Notes: a model not told the origin generated them from the letters alone. A DNA stretch of 64,000 nucleotides from Drosophila persimilis (GCF_003286085.1 NW_020825537.1:28501-92500); one strand, 5' to 3'. Shown: positions 12,421-26,100, counted from the stretch's first letter. Program-made: numbers and translations.

Positions 12421-13350
12421 ATCCGTTTGAGTTTTTTAGGAATTATAAATTACAATTTGAGTTTTTCTTTTATTATTTACAGAAAAATATGATTTTTTTA
12501 AGGTTTTTTTTTTTATTTTAAATTTGAAAATACAAAAGTATTGCTATTTTGAATAGTAAGAAACAGAAATTTAAATTTGCGTTTTTTATTTTATATTTTA
12601 TATTATTTAACAAAAATTTGGATTTATTTTTTTTGGGATTTTAATAATATAAAATAAGAACAAAAATTACAATTTTCTGTTTTTTATTATTAAACGAAAA
12701 ATAGGTTTTTTTTTTTAGTTTGAAAATAAAAATTATTAAAAATACAAAATGAGAATACAATTACACTTCAATTTTATTTTAATTATTTAAAGCAGAATAC
12801 GATATTTTTTAGTTCTTTTTGTTATTTTTAATTTGAAAGTAAAAATTATTTCTGTTTTTAATAATACAAAATTAAGAATGCAAACTAAAATTTTCGTTTA
12901 TTTGAATTATTAAAGAAGAACAAGATTTATGTTGGCTTGTTTTTATTTTTAATATTAAAAATATAAATTATTTCACATTTTAAAAATTTAAATATACTAT
13001 ACAAATTGCAAATTCCTTTTTTTTATTATTTAAAGAAAAAAAATTTTGTTATTTTTTTTTTTTCGTTTTTAATTTGGAATTAAAATTTGTTAGTGATTTT
13101 AATAATAAGAATAGAAGTTAAAATTTCGGTTGTTTTTTATTATAGAAAAAAAACAAGATATTTTTTCGTTTGCTTTTAGTTTTAATTTTATAATTTTCAA
13201 TCAAAATTTTTTTAGTTTATTTTATTATTTAAAGAAAAACAAGATTTATTTTAGTTTTTTTTTTATTAATAAAAAAGTCAGAAAATAATTTTTAAATTTA
13301 AATTCAAATTTATAAATTAATAAATGAATAATCTAAAATGAAACTTTCAA
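12421..13350. repeat. AT-rich degenerate tandem array (AAAGAAAAACAAGAT)
   Basis: A unit of about 90-120 bp with the landmark TTATTTAAAGAAAAACAAGAT recurs near 12479, 12610, 12695, 12790, 12913, 13031, 13141 and 13231. Each is followed by T-rich sequence and then AATTTGAAAATAAAAATTATT. Copies are strongly diverged, so it is an old local tandem repeat. Confidence 0.6.
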
Positions 13351-16300
13351 ACTTTTCGACTAAAAAGGGTCTGCTTTCCATGGAAACATGCAGCGAATCC
13401 CTTGAGATATGTCGGATTCCCCAACAGCCTTCGAGTCATCATACCCGCCAAATACCCTCGGATGGAAGGGGGGGGTCAGTGCTGGAGTAGAGTCCATTAT
13501 ATAATTAGACACGTGATGGGCAGCGGCCGCAGCAACAGCAGCCGTCCGGGGCCTGCCTTCAACACTTTCGCTATTCCGACAGACAGAATTTGTTAATTTT
13601 TCCAGGAGACAGGCTGTATTTATAGGTTTCAACCCGTAAGCCGTCACCCGTAGCCCGTAACCCGGTAACACTCCCACGTAGTGCCGACAACCGCAAGCGG
13701 CAATCGACTTCTTCCGGCTGTTTTTATTCCCATTAATTATGTTCTATTTTCGCTTGACGTTTTGGTTATTTATAATGCTCGGTAAATCCTCGCATACACG
13801 CATTCAGAGAGAGACAGAGACGGAGACAGAGAGGATATTGATTTTCATAGACAGAGACGGAGACGGAGACCCCGGGGAAAAGGGATAGCCGTAAAGGAGG
13901 AATAATCTACTGTACTAGGCAGATCGACAGGCTTCCGAGGGGCCCGAAGGCCCCGAATCGAAGACAAAGGGCCGGCACAATAGATGCTTCATTAGCCACT
14001 TAGCCAACTGCCCCTCGTGCTCCTCCTGCCGCCAAACCGCCTGCCCCTCGTGCTCCTCCTGCCGCCTCACCGCCTGCCCCTCGTGCTCCTCCTGCCGCCT
14101 CACCGCCTGCCCCTACTAATTTGTGTGGCACATACAGAGTGCAGGGTACTTGTGGGCGAGTTTCAAATTAGGTTTTGGAAAACGAAAACGCAACGAGCGA
14201 CACGCACATCTCCTACGCTCCTTCGGAGTGCGTTGTCCTGCTCGCTTTTTTTTTTTTTTTTTTTTTTTTCGAGATTTTCGTGAGAATTCCCCTTGAAGTA
14301 CAGCTGTGTCAACAGCAGCGAAATCCCACACCTCGAAGACTGCCCGGAGACTGCTGTCATTGCGTTCGCGCTCTCTCTCTCTCTAGCCCTCTCTCTTTTT
14401 CACACGTCTCTATGCCTTATTTTCCCCTCCTTTCCCCATGTCTCTGGCCCTTTTTCGCCTCTCTTTTCTCCTCTTTTCATGTGTCTCCTGCCCTTCTTCT
14501 CTCCCCTCCTTTCCCATGTCTCTAGCCCTTCTTCTCCCCTCCTTTCACCCGTCTCTGGCCCTCCTCTATCGATGCCACTTCTGCCCCCTTTCCAGCCCGT
14601 TTCATGCAATGTCCCTTGTATTTTTTATATTTTTATATATTTTAAATTTAATATTTAAGTTTTTGCCAAGTAAAAAAAATATTTTTAATTCTATTTCTGT
14701 ATTTTCTTTGTTGATTCGAAGGGAAAATTAAATGCGGTTCGGGGGGGGTGAGGGGGGGCCCAGGGCAAACATTGGACCAAAGCTCCAGCGGCAGTGGGTG
14801 GGGTGGGGGGTGGGGGTGGTGCGGGGGGGGGGGGGCAGGACGCCCTGCAGCTGTTTATTTGTCAGACTCTAAATGATTTTTAATAGCGCAATTGAAAGAG
14901 TCGCCAAGTCGAGACTCAAGACTCGAGGAGTCACTGGCCCCCGCAGGGGCTTTGGTGGGTGGGCGGTAGTGGGCGGGGGGGGGAGGATGGACGGTCTCTG
15001 TTTGCCCTTGAATATGAAATGGAAAACTCAATGGGCGCTGGCAAACAAACAGAGAAACAGAGAAGCAGAGAGCCAGAAACAGCAACAAAAACCAGTCCGT
15101 GGCAAGCAAGAGGGGGGGGGGGGGAGGGGCATGTAGCAAGCACACCTCGGGGTTGCCGTCAGGTAGCATTGTTTTGCAGAGCTCTCTCGAGCTCTCTCTC
15201 TCTCTCTCTCTCTCTCGAGTGGTTCCACAGTCCTCTATCTCGCTAACCCCCTCCTCACCCCCCTTGGCGGAGGGGGGCAGGTGGCGAGGAGACATCGTTT
15301 ACCGATAAACGATGTCACGTTTAAAGCTAAACAAATGTTATTTTTTAATGCGGTAGTAGTAGATACATCATAAAAATTGAATTAAATTCATGCCAGAATA
15401 ATTATGAAAAATACACATTATTTTTGTATATTTTCTTTTGTGTGTGGCATGAGGGGCATGTTTGCACATAATATAATCCGTAATGATGTGCTTTTGATTA
15501 TGTTGTGAATTAAAGAGTTAAAATAAAGGCCAGGTGTTCAAAGAGCCACGTAAAGCCCTTGGCGACCGAGTGGCCTTGAGTCGATGATAGCTACTCCTAT
15601 TAGGCCTCCGCCCGGGGCACTCTCTAATGAGCGATGGGAGGATGAGCATTGTGATTGCGACAGAATGAATGATGAATGAATTTCAATTGATTTTGGCCTG
15701 CATTTTGGACGGGGAACGCATCAAAGAATTAAATCTACAAAAGGTGGAGGGACGGAGGGGCTGAGGATTAAGACGCATTGCGACAATCGGCAACAGAAAA
15801 TGAAAGACGCAGCTGCTTTGATGGATTGATTGATGATTGGCAGGCCTGATTGATGCCCCGCCCACAGTTGATGGGGTGTGGGGGCGTGGAATGACAAAGT
15901 CCTACACCGTCTAGACGCCCAAAAGCGAGAGAGAAGGGAGGGCAATGGCTTGTTTGAACGCCGCTAAGTGCTCCAAAGGCCCACAAATAAGTCCCAGCTA
16001 AGCAGACAACAAATAGACTTGGCCAACACTAGACAAACACACCGCACACACACACAGAGAGAGAGAGAGGGAAAGAGAGGCGGCAGGCAGGAAGGCGGGT
16101 GTCATATGTCAGTCAGTGACATGACACCCGGCGAATGTGGGGGGCGGGCGGCCTCAAGTAATGCCACTGGCAATCAGCATGCAACCGCTGTGCCGTGTGG
16201 CAGCCAGACTTGTGGCAGCCACTTAAAACTGAAATGGATATCGTGATTAAACAGATCTTGGCACGGGCCGATCGAAGACGATTAAAGTACACAAACGAGT

Positions 16301-17849
16301 GCCCGTTAAAGACCATTCCAGTAGTAATTGTCATTTTCCTCCAGAAGGGCCTTAAATCTATCGATTACCAGCGATGTATCGATTATTATCGATAGGTTAT
16401 TCCAGTTTTTGGTTTACTACCTGGTTTTAGCAGTGGGACCTCCTCCTTTGCTGCCACTGCTAAATCAGTGTTGGTAAACGTCGTGCATATGACGGGAAGC
16501 CATGAAAATGTTGCGGACTGAAGGGCAAGACAAGACAGCCCTTCAAAGAGGTTACGGATAACCGCCAAGGGTTCGGTTTCACGTCTGCGAAAGCAGGTGC
16601 CGACACAGGGTTGCTTTGACTGTTGCAACAGCTGTTTATCAGCCTGGCTTGCTTTCCAATGAAGCGGGCCACATGCCCGACTAAATACCGCTCAAATTCA
16701 AGATCAAAGAGTGCCTTAAAACAGATCTAAACCTAAGAGATGCCTAGATTGTGGGACTGTGACAACCCTCTGCTCATGGGGTCTCCAAGGACTCTCCAGC
16801 ACGTGTGATAGACAGCCAGTGAAATGCTTGTTAAAACCGAGATAATCCCCCGGTAATTGCTTGGCTTATTGTTTCTTCTGACGAGCGAGTAGCTGCGAAG
16901 AATATGGCTTGGAAATTGGAAACGAAATCCGAATCGGAATCCGGAGGCAGAGTATTTTTCGATGATGGCATGCGAGAGAGGACCTCCCTCCTCCACCCCC
17001 AAAAATAATCGTATTATACGACCATCCTTTGGATCCTGTGGCGCGGCGGATGGACTCGTTTCGGGCTGCGCCGTCGGTTGTTTGTGGCAAAGACAAACAC
17101 AATCTTACATCAAATAGCGGGCAAGCCAAAAACGAGAATAAAAATGATATAAAAAAAGGGGGAAAATGGTGCGGGGGGGGGAGGGGGGGGAGGTAGAATG
17201 CAGGGAATTCAGCGAAAGGCAGCTGAGCAAACAGGAAAATGAGCGAATGCCAACGAAAGGGAATATGAGGGAAAAGCCCTTGCGGCAATTACCACATGGT
17301 CGAAAAATACCCCACCCCCCCCGCTAACCGCCGCCCTTCCCCGCACACAAAGTGGGGGCCACAAAAAAAGGAGCCGGCGAAAGGAGCGCAACAAAGCCAA
17401 TCCGAAGGAATGCCAGAAAGGAAAGCAGAGCAGATGACAGGCCCTAAAGGACATGGGAGGGAGTATTAGTGGCGGAGGCCTTTCGTGAACACTTGTTAAG
17501 TCTGACGCTCGATTCGGTAGCTGCGCCTCATCACCGCCCCATTGCGTTTCAAGTGTTAATTTGACAACCCTGCGGCATAGCCCATCTCCCCGCTCCCCCC
17601 CCCTCCCAGGCCGTTGAGGGGGCTCTTAGGTGTGATATGTGCACTTCCATTGTCCATTGGCAGCCAACAACAATAGGAGAGGCACAAGTTGAGTACAAAA
17701 CTCGAGAGAGCGAGTCCCTGTCCTTTTTTCGAGTGTCTCCTCGTCCTGTTTTGTGTGTGAAGTAGTTCAAAAAGCCTCAAATTCTACCCATTCGACACCC
17801 GACATCCAGTCGCTGACAAGTGCTTTGGGGGTTCTAATTAGGTAACATA
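13351..17849. other. non-coding, mixed composition with simple repeats
   Basis: Contains AGAGACGGAGAC repeats near 13805-13870, a 33-bp array at 14008-14116, poly(T) near 14247-14270, a C/T-rich array at about 14400-14600 (CATGTCTCTGGCCCTT-like), G-rich tracts at 14740-14835 and 15110-15127, (TC)n near 15192-15216 and three close TATCGATT/TATCGATA words at 16355-16395. Frames at 16386-16628 and 16460-16672 (-) read without repeats but are not recognisable. Confidence 0.4.
14008..14116. repeat. 33-bp minisatellite, 3.2 copies
   Basis: Units begin at 14008, 14041, 14074 and 14107 (partial), each starting CTGCCCCTCGTGCTCCTCCT. The second and third copies are identical, the first differs by CAAACCGC for CTCACCGC. 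Confidence 0.9.
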
Positions 17850-19080
17850 ATATATTGAAGATTATTGCCATAACTTCTTCTGGATTGGTCATCACATTGA
17901 GGAGACACCCTCGATGGGCAACGATGGAAGAATCTGATACCTATGACACCTTTTTGTTGAACTTCTACTCTACATATACTGGCATATTAAACGATAGTCA
18001 ATATCGACCATTATCGAAACTTGGTTTACCTATTTTCCAGATAATTTACGCGGATTTTTACTCGTTTTTTTTATCGATAATTACATGAACTTATTCGTTA
18101 TTCTTCATAGTTTTTATTGTTTTACATTTATTTTGAAATCTATAGATTTTATTGAATTTTATCGATAATTATAGTCATCGGCAATAGATTATATCGATTT
18201 ATTAACAATATTTACATTCATTCCTTTTTCTGTATTTTTTTACCCGACAATTATTATCGGTAAAGCTATTTGCATGATAATTTTCCGTGAAAATTATCGG
18301 CAAAAATATCGATTTATCAGCGTTCAAAATGCGAATTTATTCGACTTTTTTAATGTATTTTGTTTTTTAATATTTATTTCTGAAGTCTGCAAATTTGATT
18401 GAAATTATCGATAATCTTAGTTTGTCAGATATAAAACATATCGATTTATTTTCGATACTTACATGCATTTATTCGATTCTATTTATATTTTTTGTTGTTT
18501 AATATTTATTTTGGAACTCTGTAGATTTGTATTGCATTTATTAGCTTGTCATCAATAAAAATATCGATTTCTATCGATAAATGAATACCGTTTATCGATA
18601 TTTATTCAATTCTCTTTATTTATTCTTTCTTTAAATATTTATTTAGAAAATCTGTAGATTTTTATTGAATTTACCAATTAATATCGATACTCTAAGTTAA
18701 TAATCAATAAAATATACCGATTTGTTATCGATAATTATATGAGTTTATCCGATTTTCTTGAAATATTTTTGTTAGATATTTATTTTATAAATCTGTGAAT
18801 TTTATCGATAATTATCGATAGTCTAAGTGTATCAGCAATACGAATATCGATTTATTATTGATAATGAAACGAATTTATTCCTTATTATTATTTTCTGTAT
18901 TTATTTTTGTATTCAATATTTATTTTGGATATCTGTATATTTTTTATTTAAATTTATCGATAATTATCGATACGTTTTGTTACCTTTTTTGAAATTCAAT
19001 TACTTTTAAAATGTGTCGTGTTCCAGTATTTGCCTTCAGCTTCGATTACCGATTATTATCGATAAATTGCTGAAATTGTA
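17850..19080. repeat. tandem array of TATCGATA-bearing units, about 125-140 bp
   Basis: A diverged unit repeats about eight times. The landmark TCTGTAGATTTTATTGAATT-like word falls near 18141, 18387, 18518, 18651, 18791 and 18932. Each unit carries a TATCGATAATTATCGATA-like core followed by AATATCGATTTATT. More than twenty TATCG/CGATA words occur in just over one kilobase. TATCGATA is the DREF core and clustered CGATA is the BEAF-32 pattern in flies. Confidence 0.65.
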
Positions 19081-20346
19081 ATAAAAGGAAACTCCTTTAA
19101 ACTCGGATTTATTCTCAATGGATATTCATTAGTAAATGGACTTCTTCCACGACTATCCACGCAGCTAAATGACAGTGATTGATGGCCGCGGATAGCTAAT
19201 CGATTCGGCACACACACACACACACACACGAACACTAATTTATCCAATATATATTTAGCCCACATGAATGCCAGAGCGTATATTGTGTGACAGCAGCCGA
19301 ACCCCCAAAAAAATCACCGAAAACCAAAAGCAAAACCAAAATAAAGGCTCAGAGCGAAATCCCCGGCAAGGCATTTCCAGGGGTTTGTGTCGGCTTTAAG
19401 TCTTCAATGACAATGCATTACCTGTTCTCATATTCCCTGTCTCTCAATGTCTCTGAGAGAGATGACTCTTTAAGCTGTCGTCGCCATGGGCATCGACATC
19501 GGGGTATCGGGGCATCGGGGCATCGGGGCATCGGTCTCATGACAAACGTTTGTCAACATTCTTTAAATTGAATTTCAATGGATTTTTCTTTCGCCTGTCA
19601 ACGGGAGGCACACACAATGCCACGCACATGTCGAGAGAGGAAAAAGGTCAGAGGTTACAAGGGTTAGGCAGCTGCTACACAGTAAACACACCCTCCCCCT
19701 CCCCCTCCACCACCCCCTGAGCCGACTCTCACTCTCTCACGCACAGGAGGACCCCAAAAAACGGGTTGAACCACACCTCACAGAGGTGTACACTGCGAGA
19801 AAATCGATTATTTAATATTTTTTAACGTTACTCGCTACTCGCTACTCGCTACTCCTTGAGCGGTTCTTAGACGAGCCAGAGAATCGGGGAGATCCGCAAA
19901 GGCAAAGGGGATTCCAGCAGAGACGATTCTGTGCCTTTTTCAGCCTTTGTTAGATCTCTGGGCCGCAAGGGGGACCTTCCTTGAGAAGGTCTTAACCATT
20001 TTGTCTGCCCTCCGACGAGCCAGAGTGCCCCAAAGAGATGCTAAGCCAGTCTCCAGTTTCCGTTCTTTGGCAGATCTCTGGGCATTGTTGATTCTTTTCA
20101 GTGTGCGGCGCCTGGACACTGAGGCTCTGCTTTTGGGCCTCTCTCTCGTTGATGGTTCGGCGTTTATTGTTTTGCTTAAATGGAATACACTTTGTAGTGC
20201 ATTAGCGCGTAATTGATTGAATTGAGGCTTCTGTTTTCAGTTCACACACACACACACACACGGGGCAGCCATTTTTCGGCATTATGGCTAGCGACCAAGC
20301 GACCAACGTGGAATTTAAATTATGTGAACAACACCAAAGAGGGAGA
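19081..20346. other. non-coding, mixed composition
   Basis: Contains (CA)n at about 19209-19229, a 10-bp GGGGCATCGG array at about 19495-19533, TACTCGC repeats at about 19828-19853, and a loose direct repeat sharing GACGAGCCAGAG and GATCTCTGGGC at about 19871-19963 and 20014-20080. No gene seen. Confidence 0.45.
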
Positions 20347-20735
20347 GGTTGGGAGCGAGAAGGAGGGCTAAGGGGAGGACTAGAGAGAGGGCTAGGGGGA
20401 GAGCTAGGGGGAGAGCTAGGGGGAGGACTAGAGGGAGGACTAGAGGGAGGACTAGAGGGAGGACTAGAGGGAGGACTAGAGAGAGAGCTAGAGGGAGGAC
20501 TAGAGGGAGGACTAGAGAGAGGGCTAGGGGGAGTACTAGAGGGAGGACTAGAGGGAGGACTAGAGAGAGGGCTAGGGGGAGGACTAGAGGGAGGACTAGA
20601 GGGAGGACTAGAGGGAGGGCTAGAGGGAGGACTAGAGGGAGAGCTAGGGGGAGAAATGGAGGGAGATCTAGGGGGAGGGCTAAAAGGAGGGCTAGGGGGA
20701 GTACTAGAGGCAGAGGGAGAGCCGGACTCCGAGAG
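20347..20735. repeat. 12-bp purine minisatellite GGAGGACTAGAG
   Basis: About 30 copies of GGAGGACTAGAG/GGAGAGCTAGGG. Because the period is a multiple of three, three frames stay open: GLEGGLEG (20284-20745 +), RGRTRGRT (20349-20864 +) and LVLPLVLP (20315-20833 -). None has non-repeat coding flanks, so I do not call a gene. Confidence 0.85.
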
Positions 20736-23700
20736 AGTGGTCTAAAAAGTAGACCAGTGGGGGCGTGGCAGTGGCTGGGCAGGAGAGGGCTTGCCATCGG
20801 CAACAAAGCGTTAACATTAAACGCCACTGCCACTCGCTTTCTCCCTCCCTCTTGTGGCTCTTGACGGCTTTAGTGGTCGGCTAAAATGTAAAAGGCAAAA
20901 GCCGGCAACTAAGTGAAAAAAAAGCCGCCCCCCCCCCCAACCAACGCCCAACCTGGCACAACGGCCTACTCTTTCGCCATCGGCCGCCCAGAGAAGTCTG
21001 TGATTCAGCCCAGGAGATCCTCTATTTGAGGAACTAAAAGAACTATCTTTGGCTCGATGTATCTTTAGGGCAATGCCCGTTTCGAGCCACGTTCTAGAAG
21101 CGCTTTCGAATGGGTTCCTTGGGCTGCCCGTCAAAGCCTCCACCCCGTTTACCTCCACCCACCTCCACCCCTCCCTACCGTTTATGCCACAAATTGTAGA
21201 ACTTTAAAAGCTTTGCCTGACCTGGAAATTGTTTTTGGCTTTGATTTGATTTGATTTGATTTGGGTTTTTTCTCATATTTTTTGCACGGTTTGGATTTTG
21301 TATTCCCCAACAAATTGCCGCAAATTAACCGCACAAACAGACAGGGGGGGTGGACAGGGGGGGCGGACAGGTGAAATGGTGAATTGCTTAAGTAATTAAA
21401 TGCTTCAGTTATGAGGCTCATACATCTCTCAGTTGCAGCAGACGCCAGAGACAGAGAGAGAGAGAGAGAGACAGAGAGAGAGAAAGAGAGAGAGCGACGG
21501 ATGAAAATGAATAAATAAAATAAAGTTTCACAGAAATTTCCACTTGGCCAGAGATTGAAAATCGATCCACCGAGAGGGTGGCGAGGGGGGTGGGGGGAGG
21601 GGGGAAGGGGGAAGGGGAGCTGTCATCAAATCTGAATATTTAAAACCAGTTCATCATTTCCGCTTTAGTCGAGGGGCGGCAGGGGTGTGGCTGGGTTAGA
21701 CAAAAGCTAAAAATAAATAATTAAGCTAATTTCTTGTCGCATGCATGCATCGTGCCACATGCCACATGCCACATGCCTCGTGTGCGTCTTTTAAAATTCC
21801 ATCAAGCTGATTCAAGCATATCCCATAACGCAATCGAGAGATCCGCTCCACAAACAAAACTCAATTAAAAATCCATTGATAAAGATACCCCCTCCCCCCC
21901 CCCCCCCCAAGCACCACACGAAAGGATACGACAGCAAATATATTTTATAATACGAGTAAATATAACAGAGCTTATGCTGGCTTAAAGCCAGGGACTGCAG
22001 GGACTGCAGGGACTCCTCCCAGCTCCTTGGCTCATCTGGAACATATGCTGCGGGATCGGCCCCGCCATATGGCCACCAGAGCTGGGGGATAACCAACTAG
22101 AGGATAACCCTCGAACGCTCTCGATCTGCCGAATAAAGAGGCAATTCCTGGGGTCTTCTGCCCATCGAGTGCCCCTTAAAAATGATTGAATCCTCTGGCT
22201 CTGGTATCTTTGTATCTTATTTTGCAGTGAAATGTTCGCCCTTTAAGTAATGCGCCTTTGGCGACCCTTCAAATGACCTCCACCGGACAAATTGCAGTGG
22301 CATTCGAAGTGTCGCCAGATGACGGAGAGTCGGGAACAGGCGCTGGCTGCTGGCTGCTGGCGGTGGCAAGTGATGCGTGCGGTGAATGTTGCCACGTTGC
22401 CACATTGCCACGGAAGCGAAGCTTCGACTGGCTCCCTCTCTCCCTCTCTCTCTCTTGGCCACTTTTGCCGTTGCAATGTCCGTTATGCCGAGAGCCGCTG
22501 CCTCCCCCGCAGCTGCAAATCATTTTAATGCGGTTACAAGCAAGGCCTTGCCCCGTGCAACACCCCCACCCCCACCACCGCCGCCGCATCATGTAAATAA
22601 AAATTATGAAAAGTTGTCGCGGGGCAGCGCGTGGCAAAAATCCACATAAGTATGCATTTAAAAATAATTTATGGCAAATGGCAAAAAAAAGGAATAAGCG
22701 GTAGAGGGGGGCACGTCCTTGTCCTTGTCCGTGTCCGTGTCCGCCTTTAAGCGAACTGAGATCCGGCTGGAGCCCTGAATGGATGGATGGATGGATGGAT
22801 GGCAGGACAAAAGTGCGCTTAATGAGGCTCAACGCAACAACATGCCGCAAAACGGTGGGCGGCAGGCCAGACCCGTCGTTGGCCCCGTCGATGTATCTCC
22901 CTTTCTCGCTCTTAAAGATCCACAAAGAGCCTTTAACATTTCCATGCGATTCGAAGTACAATTTTCTGTGCATTTTTCTACCATTTTCATGGGGTTTTTT
23001 TTTTTGGGATTAATTAATGATGGCCGCCCCCCGCCTCTGTGTCCTCTCAAGCTGTTTCGTTGCGCTATGAAAAATGCGCATAAAATATGAGCATAAAATA
23101 TTTATAAATAAAAATTCCACTACTACACATGTGCAACGCCCCCGCCCACCACCCGCGCCCCCTGCCGCAAATCGGAAGCAACATTAACTGTCATTGCAGT
23201 TTGTGGGCTCTCTTTAAAGAGAGCGCGAAAAGGAGCAGGAGGAGGAGGCCAGGCTTGGCTCAAACCAGGGCATTATTAACAGGCAACTCTGCCAGAACGT
23301 CTCTCTGTGTGTGTGTGTGTGTGTGTGTGCGTTATGGCCTGGCCAACGTCCATGGCCTAAAGCTGGCGGCGTAGAAATTACATTACATTTTACAAGCGGC
23401 CAGGGCGGACAGGACCCACAGCCAGGACCATTTGGGGGGAGGCGGGGGCGGACCACGGCTGGCATATTGTTACGGCTCTCTGCCCCCTCCATACCCTCCC
23501 CTCCCCGGCATACAAAATGTAAAATATGAACATACATTTTCACAATGAGGCAGGAGAGGAGTCGAGTCGAGTCGAGTCGAATCGAATCCTGAACGTGGGC
23601 GTGCCGGCAGCGCCGCCATGTACTTTGATGCCCGTGTCCTGGCTGGTCGGCGTTAAATATTTTGTAATAAGCACAATAAACCACAGGCGAAACAAGTTTC

Positions 23701-23890
23701 TGCGAATTTCCCACAAACAAGGAACCGAAGCATGGCATACACTCCTCGACGATGGGGGGTCATAGGAGGGGAAATATAAAGGAAAATCGAGGAGAAGAAG
23801 AAGGAGAGAAATTGAAATAATGAGCAGAAAGAAACCCATTTTATTGGAATTTAAAATCATTTAACTAGGTCTGTGTTTCTTTTTTCCGAA
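20736..23890. other. non-coding, microsatellite-rich
   Basis: Holds GAGA tracts at about 21450-21495, G-rich runs near 21585-21620, C runs at 21894-21908, GGAT repeats at about 22780-22801, (GT)n at 23307-23329 and GAGTC repeats at about 23558-23580. Conserved-looking stretches exist but no coding frame convinces. Confidence 0.45.
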
Positions 23891-24520
23891 ACGTAAACCG
23901 TTTTCATAGACTTTTATATATTTTATTTGTATATAAAGTAAATATAATTTATTAGATAAATTATTATATAAATTATGTTTTATTTGTATATAAAATAAAA
24001 ATAATTTAATATATAAATTGGTATATAATTATATTCTATTTTTATTTATTTATTTTATTTATTATATAAATTATATTTATTTTATATTCTATTTTTATTT
24101 ATTTATTTTATTTATTATATAAATTATATTTATTTTATATTCTATTATATTTATTTATTTTTTTATTTATTATATTTTTTTATTTATATAATATATATTT
24201 TTTAAATTCCTTAGTGAGGTTCGAATTTACTTATAAATAATTAATAATAATAATAATTAATTTAATTAATTTTGATTTTAAAAACCCTGAAAATAAGCAA
24301 AATATTACTTCTGTGGTATTTTTTTGGGTTTTTTTTTTATAGTCATGTTTTAATTTAATTTTTTTTCCTTTAAACAAAAATTATTTTTGATAAAAGTTCC
24401 GCAAAGTCTCTCTAAAATATTGAAATATGTGATAATAATAAATAATAAATAAATCTCGGTTTGAATTTTACGAAGCCAAGAAATGTGTGGCTTAAATTTA
24501 ATTCAAGATAAAAGACTACA
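23891..24520. repeat. AT-rich block with 52-bp tandem units
   Basis: TATTCTATTTTTATTTATTT begins units near 24032, 24084 and 24137, a period of 52-53 bp. The rest is AT-rich low-complexity sequence. Confidence 0.6.
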
Positions 24521-24617
24521 AACGATTTTGCGTCAAATTACAAACAGCAATTATAAGAAATTCGCATGAATATACGGCCTCAGCTTTCGCTGAAATCTGA
24601 GCTTGAACTTAAAGCCA

Positions 24618-24872
24618 CTGTTAATGGGTAACAGAGGGCAACGGCACTGTTAGCATCCCAGGCTAACCGCCTGTTAACGCCGCTGGGTAGGGCGCTCGGT
24701 TAACAGCGGAAGACCGCTCTCAGCTAGCAGCCAATTACCGCTCCAGGTAGCTGCTCTCTGTTAACAGTCTGCTGCCGCTCCAGGTAGCTGCTCTCTGTTA
24801 ACAGTCTGTTACCGCTCTAGAGTAAAGCTCTCTGTTAACAGCCTGTGGCCGCGCTCTTTTAACAGACAGTTA
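24618..24872. repeat. GTTAACAGAGAGCGG-family array 1 (inverted sense)
   Basis: Irregular units built around CTCTCTGTTAACAG, the complement of the motif seen in the arrays at 29.8 and 44.1 kb. A 37-bp unit starting CCGCTCCAGGTAGCTGCTCT is tandemly repeated at 24738 and 24775. Confidence 0.65.
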
Positions 24873-26100
24873 GATCGCCCTTTGCCTCGCTCTCCAGCCT
24901 CGCTGTCGCTCTTCCGCCTCCCTCTCGCTCTTCAGCCTCCCTCTCCAGCCTCGCTCGCAGCAAAAACTCTGCTACTCTCTCCGTATCGTTACTATTTCTA
25001 AAGGCTTTAAACTTCTCCCCTCATACATCTCCAATAGGTACCCATCATAATGCTATTCTTTCACCAACAATAACTGAAGTTTGATTAAATTTTGTGCCCA
25101 AAACCTTAAAGTTTTTCCCACAAAGAACTGTTTTCTGATCCTTGGATCGCACTCCGTTCGGAGGGCTATACTGTGGACATACTCGAAGCCAAGACCCGAC
25201 AGCCCGAACAGCAGTCATAACAGGCCATAACTTGAGGCCCTAACAAGCCCCGAAATTTATGCACATCGATGGGAGGACGGGAATCGGAAGGGGCAAAGGC
25301 CGGGCCGGGGGACACCAATTGAGTGTCTCACCCGCTGAGCGGGCCACGAGCCCCCAAACCCATCCGCCTGATAATGGTTCAATTATTTTTCCGCCCTATT
25401 TAACTGCATGTAAAACGGGGGACTGGGGGGTGACTGAAAGGTGACTGGGGGGGGCCGGGGAACTACCTCGAATACGTGAACCGCTCCGCTCTCTGGCTAT
25501 GGCTCCGGCTATGGACAATGGGAAACCGACCTCAACGCTCCCCGGATATGTTGAACAATTTTCCGGCCATGGACAAGGAGGCAGACGTGCAACACACACA
25601 CATCCTCTTCGTTGTTCGTTGTTCGTTGTTCGGCTTTTCCAACCGCAAAAATTTGTCACACGTCATATGGCCACGCCCCAGTTTTGAGGGCAACGCCCCC
25701 CCCCCCCCCCCCGCCCCGCCCGCACTCCACCATGCTCTTCGGTCACACGTTAGACATTAGAGGGGTGGAGGGGGGGACTGTGAACAAAAGCTCTTTATAT
25801 GCGGGCGGGCATTGTCAGCTCGTTAAATGGTCAGAGGGGTTGGTGGGTGGTGGGGGGTGGAGGGGGAGTCCTCGTCACCCACTTCATCTAATGGGTTCTT
25901 TTTCCAGGCCTAAGGGAAAGGCTAAGGTGTGGACTCCAAACCAAGGGAATGCCTGGGACAGGAGGAAGTCCCATAATGGACGCTTCCAAAATACAAAAAA
26001 AAAAAAACAAAAACCAACCACAATGCCACGGGGAAAACCTCAAAGATAATAGATAGATATCCAGAAATACGGCCTTAACACCAGGGATCGTGCGGACTAT
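24873..26100. other. non-coding, mixed composition
   Basis: CT-rich sequence to about 24980, a poly(C) tract at 25696-25712, G-rich runs at 25845-25865 and GTTCGTTGTTCGTTGTTCG near 25612-25632. No supported gene. Confidence 0.45.

Noticed and set aside
20284..20864. 153- to 172-codon frames (GLEGG, RGRTRG and LVLPL repeats)
   Set aside because: All are translations of one 12-bp minisatellite. Three frames on two strands stay open equally and no non-repeat coding flanks exist.
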